A DNA stretch of 61,009 nt. Origin: Sedimenticola sp. Its GTDB lineage: Bacteria; Pseudomonadota; Gammaproteobacteria; Chromatiales; Chromatiaceae. Of this stretch, positions 42,703 through 50,571 are shown one piece after another (the stretch's first letter is position 1; every line of letters begins with the position of its first letter). Location: positions 1-61,009 of the forward strand of contig PKUO01000054.1 in NCBI GenBank assembly GCA_002869585.1. The letters are read 5' to 3'. A model generated the notes under the pieces. That model was not told where the DNA came from. It did not search any database and saw only the letters and a program-made list of their open reading frames with translations. A program made the translations under genes and the position numbers.

Positions 42703-42976
42703 ACTGATACCATGCCAGCATCAATCTACCTCGCATGGTATCGATGTTCTCTGCCTTAACTACGCGCGAGAAATACCATGAAAAATACCATTGATGATGC
42801 AGATTATATTATCAATTGAATTATTTTTATTATTATAATTCAATAGGTTATAAATCAAAGTCACTCCCACTCTATTGTAAATAAGACTTTTTTATCCTTC
42901 ATATTCAATGGCTTATTATCACGCTAAACGGTAATACCATGAAAAATATCATGCTCAGTAATTTCTTCAAAAAAAT
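42703..42976 (+). repeat. Composite repeat R15 (full unit)
   Basis: GATACCATG...CATGGTATCGATG hairpin, ATACCATGAAAAATACCATT, ATTGATGAT...ATTATCAAT palindrome, CACTCCCACTCTATTGTAA, AATAAG hairpin and ATACCATGAAAAATATCATG. No decamers. Sequence before it (GCAGTTCAAGCTCACTGATA) also resembles the flank of R9 and R10. Confidence 0.9.
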
Positions 42977-42999
42977 TCTTTAGCAACATAGTTACTTCC

Positions 43000-43083
43000 C
43001 TAGACCAATACATCCAGCCCCTTTTCCGCGACTAGATTTAGCAGCTCCAATGAAGGCCCATTTGGCTTTTCCTGGCCCTGTTC
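43000..43083 (-). pseudogene. higA relic (third copy)
   Basis: Twenty-seven codons, EQGQEKPNGPSLELLNLVAE plus KGLDVLV and stop, match the C-terminus of HigA copies 1 and 2 (EQGQKKPNGPSLKLLNLV...). As in the intact copies the stop is about 25-30 bp from the end of a repeat. The 5' part is replaced by the end of the NifX-cluster gene at 43110. Confidence 0.85.
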
Positions 43084-43109
43084 CTTGGGGCATCCGGGCA
43101 TTTGTGTGG

Positions 43110-43547
43110 TTAGGGTATCACTATTCCCCGCCTGGCATGCCAGTCGATGTCCTCCACCCAGACCAGACGACTCACTCCAGGGTGGGACAAGATGATTTCC
43201 CGCGCCCGCCCTTGTACTTTGCCCAGTTTGTGCTGGGCGGCGATGATCTGAGGATCGTTCGCGTCGCGGCCGCGCAAGCGTGGCTCGACAATGGCCAGGA
43301 AGCGCAATGCCGGGATGCGCGTGGAGCGTGGGCTGTAGACCCGCGCCACGCCATTATCGATGGACTGAACCCGAAACGTGTAGCTATAGGCGGCCAGCTC
43401 TGGGTCGGTCGCCAACTGGTCGTTGAGGTCCCAGACCCGGGGATCAAGAGTCGGCAACCACCAGGCGAGCAACAAGCTGCCGAGCACGCCCAGAAAGATG
43501 AGGTAGTTGCGGGTAAAGCGGTCCCTGGGTGGCTCAATCGTGACCAT
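43110..43547 (-). CDS. Hypothetical membrane-anchored protein
   Basis: A 145-residue protein from ATG 43547 (start overlaps the NifX-like gene by 14 bp; a longer form from 43580 is possible). One membrane helix (NYLIFLGVLGSLLLAWWL) near the N-terminus, then a soluble region with AYSYTFRVQSIDNGVARVYSPRST and AAQHKLGKVQGRAREIILSH. I do not recognise the family. It is the last gene of the NifX/DUF6858/SLAC1 cluster. Confidence 0.65.
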   Translation of the reverse strand: MVTIEPPRDRFTRNYLIFLGVLGSLLLAWWLPTLDPRVWDLNDQLATDPELAAYSYTFRVQSIDNGVARVYSPRSTRIPALRFLAIVEPRLRGRDANDPQIIAAQHKLGKVQGRAREIILSHPGVSRLVWVEDIDWHARRGIVIP

Positions 43548-43878
43548 GGGGCTGCGGAGGTGGTAGTGGTTTGCCTGCAAGCAGGTCGGCTGCCACGGCT
43601 TCAGGGTCGGTCTTCGAGGTGGCGAACACGCGCACGCCGTGCCCGGCCATGCGCCTTACGAAGCCGTCACCGCAACCGGCGGTGACCAGCACATCCAGGG
43701 CATAAAATGGATGATCCTCACCGTGGTACTCGTGCAGGCTCATCTCCTTGGGCAGATCGATGCGTTCGATCTCTACGGGACGGCCATCCGCCCCGGGTGA
43801 ATAGACCAGAACCCGGCGTGCCTTTCCGGCATGACCGGTGACGGTGCGCCAGTTCTGGCTGGTAACGCCTATTTTCAT
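43534..43878 (-). CDS. NifX/NafY-type dinitrogenase cofactor-biosynthesis-like protein
   Basis: A 114-residue protein with the NifB/NifX (Fe-Mo cofactor binding) fold: IGVTSQNWRTVTGHAGKARRVLVYSP, FYALDVLVTAGCGDGFVRRMAGHGVRVFATSKTDPEAVAADLLAG. A histidine-rich tail follows (PQPHGHD). No nitrogenase genes are nearby, so a wider metal-cluster or regulatory role is likely, as for many stand-alone members. Located 10 bp downstream of the DUF6858 gene. Confidence 0.85.
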   Translation of the reverse strand: MKIGVTSQNWRTVTGHAGKARRVLVYSPGADGRPVEIERIDLPKEMSLHEYHGEDHPFYALDVLVTAGCGDGFVRRMAGHGVRVFATSKTDPEAVAADLLAGKPLPPPQPHGHD

Positions 43879-43888
43879 ATTCTTTCTC

Positions 43889-44290
43889 CTAAGCGGTCCG
43901 TTTGTTGGAAATCGACTTCACCCACTCTTCCATCGCCTGGTTGGCCATAGGCATGGGGGCTTCCATGAAGCTGATGATGTAGCGATCGGCTTTTTCAGTG
44001 GCGCCAATGGAGCGTGGGCGCACCGCCATCACATGGGCGTTGGGCAGCTTGGTGCCAAAACAGAAGACGATGCTCTGCGCAGCCAGGATATCTTCAGCAA
44101 TCTCTCCGTCCTCCAGGGAGGCCGTATGATCGTAGTGGTCAAATGTAGCAATGTAGTGGGCGACCGGGTGCGCCTCGATGCGATCTTTGAGATAGCCGAT
44201 AATCGCCTCCACGCTATCGAGCGTGGTTTCAGTCTTGGGAATTTCGAGATCGAGAACCGGGTATTTTTCCTGAAAAAGTGTCTGTTTCAT
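43889..44290 (-). CDS. DUF6858-like protein
   Basis: A 133-residue cytoplasmic protein from ATG 44290 (MKQTLFQEKYPVLDLEIPKTETT). Conserved stretch FDHYDHTASLEDGEIAEDILAAQSIVFCFGTKLPNAHVMAVRPRSIG resembles DUF6858 proteins found in sulfur- and metal-metabolising bacteria. Function is unknown. It is cotranscribed with the NifX-like gene. Confidence 0.6.
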   Translation of the reverse strand: MKQTLFQEKYPVLDLEIPKTETTLDSVEAIIGYLKDRIEAHPVAHYIATFDHYDHTASLEDGEIAEDILAAQSIVFCFGTKLPNAHVMAVRPRSIGATEKADRYIISFMEAPMPMANQAMEEWVKSISNKRTA

Positions 44291-44323
44291 TATCTGTCTA
44301 CTCATGCAAAAGATTGGGTTGGT

Positions 44324-44831
44324 TCACTCGGGCTGGCAGATTTTGCCGGCCATGACGGCCTTGGTGGTGCGAAGGGCCAGATAGGCCACCACCCCGCTCA
44401 GCAAGCTCAACAGCACCCACCCCACCCATGCAAAGAAGGGCTCGCCGGTCACCTGCGCCATGACCAGTGTGGCCACAGTGATGGCCGATAGCGGGAAGGA
44501 GTAGGCCCACCAAGACAGGGCGAAGTTCAGCCGGGCAAAACGGCCGGTCTGGGTCAGCAGCAGGGTCAGGAACAGTCCGCTGTAGTAGAGGACTCGGGCG
44601 AACACATCCGACTCGGCATGTTGCAGCTTCATGTATAGAGAGAAAGGTCAGCACCATGAGCAGGAAGACGGCTCCAGTCAGCAAGCCAAGTACTCTGCCC
44701 GGATCAAGGCCGGGGATGAGAACCGCATGGGCCTTGTCCCAGGCGATGGTCAGACCGGACAGACCCATGATCACGGCAAAAAAGGAAACTGGAAAATGTT
44801 GAAGACGGAAAGTCGGGGGCATGGTGCACAC
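44324..44831 (-). pseudogene. SLAC1/TehA-type anion channel, internally deleted
   Basis: The N-terminal part (44831 to about 44612: FPVSFFAVIMGLSGLTIAWDKA) and C-terminal part (44632-44324: FARVLYYSGLFLTLLLTQTGRFARLNFALSWWAYSFPLSAITVATLVM) of a SLAC1 transporter lie in different frames with only about 20 bp of overlap. Family members are about 320 residues, so roughly the central third (five or six helices) is gone. Not functional. Confidence 0.75.
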
Positions 44832-45130
44832 CTGAGACGGATTGAATAACCTAGTGCCATACTATGATAATGACGGCCGGCGAGCATTGATAGTTCGCAA
44901 TTAGCCCCTGGCTTTGGAGATCAGCCGGTGCTCCAGCCACACCGATATCCAGAATGATAAGATTGCCAGCGGAACATCACTGCAGTGGAAGTAAGCCTAG
45001 CTAAGCAGATTCAGCGAGGGGCTGGATGTCGGTGAATATCAGTAATAAGTAAATAATACTTGACCTTTTTACTGTGCCTATATAACATAGCTTTCTACTT
45101 GGTTATTAATCTGATCTGGAGGTATTGATC

Positions 45131-45256
45131 ATGATTCAGAGCTTCTTAATGGCAGTGCCCGTCATTGGATTTGCGATTACGGCTATAGCCCTTGTGGCAT
45201 CCGCCTATCACCTGTTTTCCTGCACCATTGCCCGGGTACACGGCACGAGTTGTTAA
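45131..45256 (+). CDS. Small membrane protein, 41 residues
   Basis: ATG 45131 is preceded by GGAGG with eight bases spacing. The product MIQSFLMAVPVIGFAITAIA continues LVASAYHLFSCTIARVHGTSC: one hydrophobic helix with two cysteines in the short tail. Strong ribosome-binding site and isolated position support a real gene. Unrecognised. Confidence 0.5.
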   Translation: MIQSFLMAVPVIGFAITAIALVASAYHLFSCTIARVHGTSC

Positions 45257-45433
45257 CACCCTATTCAGGACTGTCCAGTCTCCGGTCATAAACCTCGTGT
45301 TTTTCAGTGACGGAGACTGTTTTGCACAGGCATATCTTGCTGCTTTCCATGGGTTGCACAGACTTCCTGTAAACGCATGTAAAAAGCCCGATTACAGGTC
45401 AGCAAGCCCCCCTCTTCCACTTGAAATGAGGGG

Positions 45434-45814
45434 TCAGAACGCCTCGAGCCTCGCCAGCCCCCGTTGCCAGTCACTGACGAACTGCTCTATCGATTCGATA
45501 AAATCGGGATCGTGATCGGGCTGATTGATCGTACAGTGGATGCGCAGTTGCCCTTCCACTCGCGTTTGCGAATGAACCGTGAGAGTCCAGACCAATGCGT
45601 TGGGGCAGTCCGGTAGTGTGAAACGCAGGCCGTTGCGGATTCTCTCGCGATTGACCCTGAACTGCCCCCAGAGGCAGTAGATTTCACCCTGCTCGGAATC
45701 GTCGACCAAGACTCGATCGATAGATCCACAATAGCGCGCGAGTGAACCGATCGTCAGGCACCGCTGAAGATGCCCGGCGTCTACAGCTGTCGTCAACTCA
45801 CGATAGAACTCCAT
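45434..45814 (-). CDS. Hypothetical protein, 126 residues
   Basis: An unrecognised soluble protein: EFYRELTTAVDAGHLQRCLTIGSLARYCGSIDRVLVDD, then beta-rich EIYCLWGQFRVNRERIRNGLRF and ALVWTLTVHSQTRVEGQLRIHCT. No signal peptide. It follows the DsrE-family gene by 19 bp in the same direction, so the two may work together. Confidence 0.6.
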   Translation of the reverse strand: MEFYRELTTAVDAGHLQRCLTIGSLARYCGSIDRVLVDDSEQGEIYCLWGQFRVNRERIRNGLRFTLPDCPNALVWTLTVHSQTRVEGQLRIHCTINQPDHDPDFIESIEQFVSDWQRGLARLEAF

Positions 45815-45833
45815 AACCGTCCCAGTGCTGCGT

Positions 45834-46331
45834 TCAGTAGATCGGAATATTTGCGTAACCTTGCGCCTGATACCCTGTCAACGAGACAAAGGTGTTGCCG
45901 ACCGCCTTGACGCCCTCCAGCAGCGTACTGTTGTCGATGCCGAACAGACGGGTGGCCACCGAACATGACTCGATGCGTGCACCCGCCTGCTGCAGATCAG
46001 CGATCTGTGCAGCGATCTGATCCATATCAGCGAAGTCGGTCAGATCCATCTGTTCGCGATCGGTGGAGATCAGCCTCACCGAAAGACCGCGAAAGGCAAG
46101 AATCACATCGGGCTTGGCTCCCTGGCGCTTCAGATCGTCGATCGTCTCCCGAATGACGCTAAGATAGAGCGTCATCTTCTTCGGATCGGCCATATTGACG
46201 TCGAACACCACCTTGCCGACGGAGACACCTTTCAGCGCATCCGCATCATCGGGTTTCTCGGCTGCAAGCGGCGGCATCGAACAGATCAGCAACAACAGAA
46301 AAAACAGACGCTTGGTCAAGTTCACCTTCAT
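45834..46331 (-). CDS. Exported DsrE/DsrF-like family protein
   Basis: A 165-residue protein with signal peptide (MKVNLTKRLFFLLLLICSMPPLAA). The DsrE fold appears in VGKVVFDVNMADPKKMTLYLSVIRETIDDLKRQGAKPDVILAFRGLSVRLIS and ...LQQAGARIESCSVATRLFGI; the cysteine in IESCSVA is the usual active position. Periplasmic DsrE-like proteins are common in sulfur-oxidising bacteria; the role is unknown. Confidence 0.8.
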   Translation of the reverse strand: MKVNLTKRLFFLLLLICSMPPLAAEKPDDADALKGVSVGKVVFDVNMADPKKMTLYLSVIRETIDDLKRQGAKPDVILAFRGLSVRLISTDREQMDLTDFADMDQIAAQIADLQQAGARIESCSVATRLFGIDNSTLLEGVKAVGNTFVSLTGYQAQGYANIPIY

Positions 46332-46456
46332 CTCTATCTCCAGTTAAAAAAAGTCATGAAGTCACCATTCAGCTCGGTGCCAGGAGCCGTTGACAACCGT
46401 TATTACTTCCGCAAAACGCTGCGCACCCATCAGTTCGTGTTCTTTACTCAACAGAC

Positions 46457-47041
46457 TCAAGTCAGCACAGCCCGCCAACCACACTCGACCACCTCGTCGA
46501 GGTAGCTCGGCAGCGGCTTCTGCAACGCACCGTCCAGGCGCAGATTCATCATTCGCATGGCACCACCAAACATCGCGGTGGCGGCAACCCAGGGCTCCAT
46601 CTGCCTCACTTCTCCGGCCACAATACCCTCCTCCAGCACCTGGCGCATACGCACGAAGGGCGACGACGAGCAGATCGGCGGCTCATCCGGCAGATATTCG
46701 CTGTGTTTCGCCAACAAGACGAACTGCATTACCTGCGGCTCGGCCTCAGTCAACTCGAAAAGCAACGACACCACAGCCCGGGAGCGTGCCAGACATCTCT
46801 CCTGCTCCATTAGAATCGCATCAATCTCGGCGTCGATCCGATCCAGCAACTGCAGGTATAGCCCCCTGGCCAACGCCTCCTTGCTCTCAAAATGGTGGTA
46901 GATAGCACCGATGCTGACCTGTGCCTGCCGTCGAATGTCATGGATCGATGTATTGAAATAGCCCTGCTTGGAGAAAAGCTCAAGCGCGATATCCAGCACC
47001 CGTTCCCTAAGCGCCTCTCCTCGAATCTGCTTGCGTGCCAT
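46457..47041 (-). CDS. TetR/AcrR family regulator
   Basis: A 194-residue TetR protein from ATG 47041. Helix-turn-helix at residues 10-50: RVLDIALELFSKQGYFNTSIHDIRRQAQVSIGAIYHHFESKEALARGLY. The ligand domain is unremarkable. A CGAACGTTCG palindrome 25 bp upstream is its likely operator. The regulated gene may be itself or the DsrE-like gene; the RND operon has its own TetR. Confidence 0.92.
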   Translation of the reverse strand: MARKQIRGEALRERVLDIALELFSKQGYFNTSIHDIRRQAQVSIGAIYHHFESKEALARGLYLQLLDRIDAEIDAILMEQERCLARSRAVVSLLFELTEAEPQVMQFVLLAKHSEYLPDEPPICSSSPFVRMRQVLEEGIVAGEVRQMEPWVAATAMFGGAMRMMNLRLDGALQKPLPSYLDEVVECGWRAVLT

Positions 47042-47065
47042 TGCGGTCATGGAGAATAACCATAC

Positions 47066-47075
47066 CGAACGTTCG
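47066..47075. promoter_or_regulatory. Candidate TetR operator
   Basis: CGAACGTTCG is a perfect palindrome flanked by ACC and TTC, 25 bp upstream of the tetR start. The half-site GAACG is frequent in TetR operators. Confidence 0.5.
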
Positions 47076-47137
47076 TTCTCTTTTCAAGAGATATGCCCTG
47101 CGAGATAGCGATAGGTTTTTATTTTCGTGGAGCGCCC

Positions 47138-47287
47138 AAACACACGACAACCGCTGACCACGACTATTGGCTGCTGTACTACCAGGATGCGGACAAGTTT
47201 GAGGGCTCTATCGTGTTGGAAAACACCGCAGGACACCTGGTCGGTATCGATATAAAAGCTCCGACCATCGTTGATGCTTGTCGTTGA
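47138..47287 (+). pseudogene. Relic of a DUF4143 ATPase
   Basis: The frame KHTTTADHDYWLLYYQDADK, then FEGSIVLENTAGHLVGIDIKA, aligns with the ATPase at 2390-3628 (KHTATSDGDYRLLYYRDADK...VIENSVGQLVGFEAKA). Only about 50 codons of the C-terminal domain remain, with the nuclease-like residues partly lost. It lies directly before repeat R16. Confidence 0.8.
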
Positions 47288-47289
47288 TA

Positions 47290-47399
47290 GCCAGTGTTGG
47301 CGACTCGTACTCGATTGTGGATAAGCCTTTTTTACTATTTGATATCAATAAGTTATTTTCTCAAGTGATCATTCCATAAAAAAACACCATGCCAGGATC
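47290..47399 (+). repeat. Composite repeat R16 (decayed)
   Basis: GCCAGTGTTGGCGACTCGTACTCGATTGTGG, ATAAGCC...AGTTATTTTC hairpin remnant and ACACCATGCCAGGATCACA in place of the terminal pair. It is the most degenerate unit and the last one seen. Confidence 0.65.
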
Positions 47400-47472
47400 A
47401 CAATGTCACATACCCTTTGCATTGGCATGGTTATTCCTCTTCATCTGATTTTATGAAGTATTAAATCAACAA

Positions 47473-50400
47473 TCAGTCGGACGCTGGCACTGCCATATTG
47501 ATAAAACCCGCATCCTCCATGATGGCGTACATCGCAGGCAGTACCAGCATGATCAGTACCGTGGATGTCAGCATGCCGAAGACAATGCTGGTAACCAGCG
47601 GAACCAATATCAAAGCCTGTGAACTGGTCTCGAACAGCAACGGCGTCATGCCGGCAATCGTGGTCACCGAAGTCAGGAAGATAGCGCGCGAACGGTCGAA
47701 TACCGCCTGCTGCGCTGCCCGGTGAAAAGAGCTGCCCTCGGCCACCCGATACTTAGTGAACTCGACCAGCAGAATCGAATCGTTGACCACTATACCGGCC
47801 AGTGAGACAAAGCCGATCATGCTTGGCAGGGTAAAGTCTATCCCCATAATTAAGTGACCCCAGACGGAGCCAATCAGGGCCAGGGGAATGGTGATCATCA
47901 CGATCAGCGGCTCACGATAATTGCCGAACTGAAGGCTCAATAACAGGAATACCGCAAACGCTCCAAGGCCAAAACCGGAGAGAATCGACAGTTTGGTCTC
48001 AGTACCGTTTTCTACTTCACCCTTGAAGGTGACCGTGACACCGGGGTAGCGCGCCAGCAGAGTCTCAAGGAAATTATCCTGCAGGCTGGCAATGACCTCG
48101 GAGGTATTGGCAACATCCGCATCGACGTCACCATAAAGATTGACCGTACGCAGATGATTGACATGCCCTATGCGTGAGAAGTCACGGGTTTCAGTAATCG
48201 TGGCGACACTGCCCAGGGGAAGCGCCTCACCTGTTTTTGAAAACACCGTGAAGTTATCAAAATCACGCAGCGCATGTTGCTTGGGGCTATCCACCCGGGC
48301 GACTATCTCATAGGATTCACGTCCCCGATAGATCTCACTGATCTTTGCCTCAAGGTAGGCCGAGCGAAGTTGCGATGCGATAGAACGGGAATCAATACCT
48401 TTGGCCAGCGCTCCCGGCTTGAGCCTTATGCTGTATTGCGGCAACCCCGGGCGCAGATCGTCCAGCAGGTTGGCCACCCCGGCATAGCCTCTGAGCCAGT
48501 TCTGAAGATCCCAGGAAGCCCGGGATAGCTGCTTGAGATCATCGCCACCGAGACGGATATGTATGGCTCGACCAGCGGCACCCACTTGCGGTTCCTTGTA
48601 CTGAATATTCAGCACATCGGGCAGTACCCCGGTATTCTCTTTCCAACGCTGGATCAAACCCGCCATGGTGGTATTGCGCTGTTCGGTGGTAAGAATGTCG
48701 ACACTCAAAGTGGCTAGGTGAGGCCCACTTTCAGGTACATCACCGTGCTCGCCGTAAGAGACTTGGATGTTCTTTACCAGGGTCTCAGGTTCCAACTCAC
48801 TCAGCTGTTGATTGGTTTTGTCCAGCGCGCCTAGCAGTGTTGCCACCACCTGTTCCGTTTTTTCCAGCGGGGTGCCCTGGGGCAGCAGAATCCTGGCTTC
48901 CACATTATTGCCTTCAAGATCTGGAAACGCCTTGAACTTGACAGTGCCGGTTGCGATCAGGCCAACCGAGAAAATCAGCATGGAGAGTGCGGCGCCCACC
49001 GTGAGATAACGGTATGCCATCGCCCCTTTTGCAGCCCGGGAGATGGCGTGACGCAGACGATCAAACTGCACCTCAAAGACAAGACGCCATTTTGGCGGTG
49101 CCTTGTCATGCCCGTGTTCCAGCGAATGTTTCAGATGGTGCGGCAGGATCAGGAACGCCTCGATCAGGCTGATGGTAAGAACCGACAGCAGGACCACAGG
49201 CAGAACGCCCAGTATCTGCCCCATATCCCCCTTCATCATCAACAGGCTGCCAAACAGGAAGGCAGAGGTGAGAAAGGAGGAAAAAACACCCCGGATCACC
49301 TTTTTCGTCCCCTCAATGGCCGCCTCCAGGGGGGTTTTTCCCTTGCGGTATTCGTGATCGATATTCTCTGAAAGGACGATGGCATCGTCCATCAGGATAC
49401 CGATGGCCATCAATAGGGCGACCATGGATATCATATTGATACTGATGCCAAACAGGGACATCAAGGCAACGCCACCGAGAAAAGAGACCGGCAGGCCCAT
49501 GGCGATCCAGAAGGTATAGCGCCAGGAGAAGAACAGCAGCAGCATGGCCGTTGCCAGCAACAACCCCTGCCAACTGTTGGTAAGCAAAAGCTTCAGCCGA
49601 TCGCGCACCGAGGTGGAGTTGTCATTCATCACGGTTAAACGGGTACCCGACGGCAGGATACTGTTCTCCCTTTCCACAAACTCCAGCAGCGCATCGGCCA
49701 CTTTCAGTGTATCGTCGATGGTATTCTTACTCACCTTGAGCAGTGCCGCCGGCTTCCCATTGAGTTCGATTCGTACTTCCGGTTTGTCAAAGCGATCCTC
49801 AATAACGGCGATGTCACCCAGCCTTATCTCACCTCCATCCGGGGTATTGATCACCACCAGATCGGCCAACTCATCAGGGCTCTTTCTGAGATTATCAAAC
49901 CGTATCTGATAAGAGGTCTCCGTGGCCTCCACTAGGCCAGCAGGCAACTCCAGCGCCTGAGATGCAATCAATCCGGCTACAGTTTCAACACTCAGATTGT
50001 ATTTTTTCAGGGTATCGGGGCGCAGCAGCACCTGTAACTGGTGGGTGGAGAAGCCGTCGATCGTCACGATTGGTATCTCGGGCATCGCCACCAGACGGTC
50101 CCGATAATACTCGGCCAAAGCTTTCAGTTCAGATGAGGTCAGGTTTTCCGAGGTGATCGCAACATTGGCGACCGGGTTGATCCTTCCCAACTGGGTGATG
50201 ATCGGCTCTTCCGAGTTTTCCGGAAAGTTACTGATGCCATCAACGGCACGCCTGACATCGTCGGTGAACTGCCGAATATCCCCGGTCTCGTGCATCTCGA
50301 GGGTGACGATGGCGATATTGTCCCGGGCATCGCACTCCTGCTCAACCAGGAAACTGATGCCATCGGTGGCGTCTTCCAGCGGGTTGCAGATGCCGTCCTC

Positions 50401-50571
50401 CACATCCGCGGGACTGGCGCCGGGATAGGCGACCGTCACCTGCACCTTGCTCGGCTTGAGCAGAGGAAAGGACTCCTTGTTCAGACCACCCACGGAGACC
50501 AGCCCCATGGCAATGATCGCCATCATCAGAATATTGCCGATAGTCGGGTGCGCAGCAAAAAAGCGGATCAT
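47473..50571 (-). CDS. RND efflux transporter permease (AcrB/MexB superfamily)
   Basis: A 1032-residue inner-membrane pump with 12 helices and two large periplasmic loops. The N-terminus is MIRFFAAHPTIGNILMMAII. The proton-relay motif AIGILMDDAIVLSENIDHEY in helix 4 has the two aspartates; FVSLAGIVVNDSILLVEFTKY is the usual helix 10 segment. It belongs nearer to the hydrophobic/unspecified RND branch than to heavy-metal types (no CusA-like metal motif seen). It overlaps the adaptor gene by 4 bp; no outer-membrane channel gene is adjacent. Confidence 0.95.
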   Translation of the reverse strand: MIRFFAAHPTIGNILMMAIIAMGLVSVGGLNKESFPLLKPSKVQVTVAYPGASPADVEDGICNPLEDATDGISFLVEQECDARDNIAIVTLEMHETGDIRQFTDDVRRAVDGISNFPENSEEPIITQLGRINPVANVAITSENLTSSELKALAEYYRDRLVAMPEIPIVTIDGFSTHQLQVLLRPDTLKKYNLSVETVAGLIASQALELPAGLVEATETSYQIRFDNLRKSPDELADLVVINTPDGGEIRLGDIAVIEDRFDKPEVRIELNGKPAALLKVSKNTIDDTLKVADALLEFVERENSILPSGTRLTVMNDNSTSVRDRLKLLLTNSWQGLLLATAMLLLFFSWRYTFWIAMGLPVSFLGGVALMSLFGISINMISMVALLMAIGILMDDAIVLSENIDHEYRKGKTPLEAAIEGTKKVIRGVFSSFLTSAFLFGSLLMMKGDMGQILGVLPVVLLSVLTISLIEAFLILPHHLKHSLEHGHDKAPPKWRLVFEVQFDRLRHAISRAAKGAMAYRYLTVGAALSMLIFSVGLIATGTVKFKAFPDLEGNNVEARILLPQGTPLEKTEQVVATLLGALDKTNQQLSELEPETLVKNIQVSYGEHGDVPESGPHLATLSVDILTTEQRNTTMAGLIQRWKENTGVLPDVLNIQYKEPQVGAAGRAIHIRLGGDDLKQLSRASWDLQNWLRGYAGVANLLDDLRPGLPQYSIRLKPGALAKGIDSRSIASQLRSAYLEAKISEIYRGRESYEIVARVDSPKQHALRDFDNFTVFSKTGEALPLGSVATITETRDFSRIGHVNHLRTVNLYGDVDADVANTSEVIASLQDNFLETLLARYPGVTVTFKGEVENGTETKLSILSGFGLGAFAVFLLLSLQFGNYREPLIVMITIPLALIGSVWGHLIMGIDFTLPSMIGFVSLAGIVVNDSILLVEFTKYRVAEGSSFHRAAQQAVFDRSRAIFLTSVTTIAGMTPLLFETSSQALILVPLVTSIVFGMLTSTVLIMLVLPAMYAIMEDAGFINMAVPASD

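Noticed and set aside
43050..43685. Plus-strand frame opposite the NifX-like cluster
   Set aside because: It overlaps two real minus-strand genes throughout and has no recognisable domain.
1971..47399. CRISPR array or integron attC array as an explanation of the repeats
   Set aside because: The intervals are genes of very different length, not uniform spacers, and no cas genes occur. The units lack recognisable RYYYAAC/GTTRRRY boxes, and no intI or attI is in the window, so I call neither.
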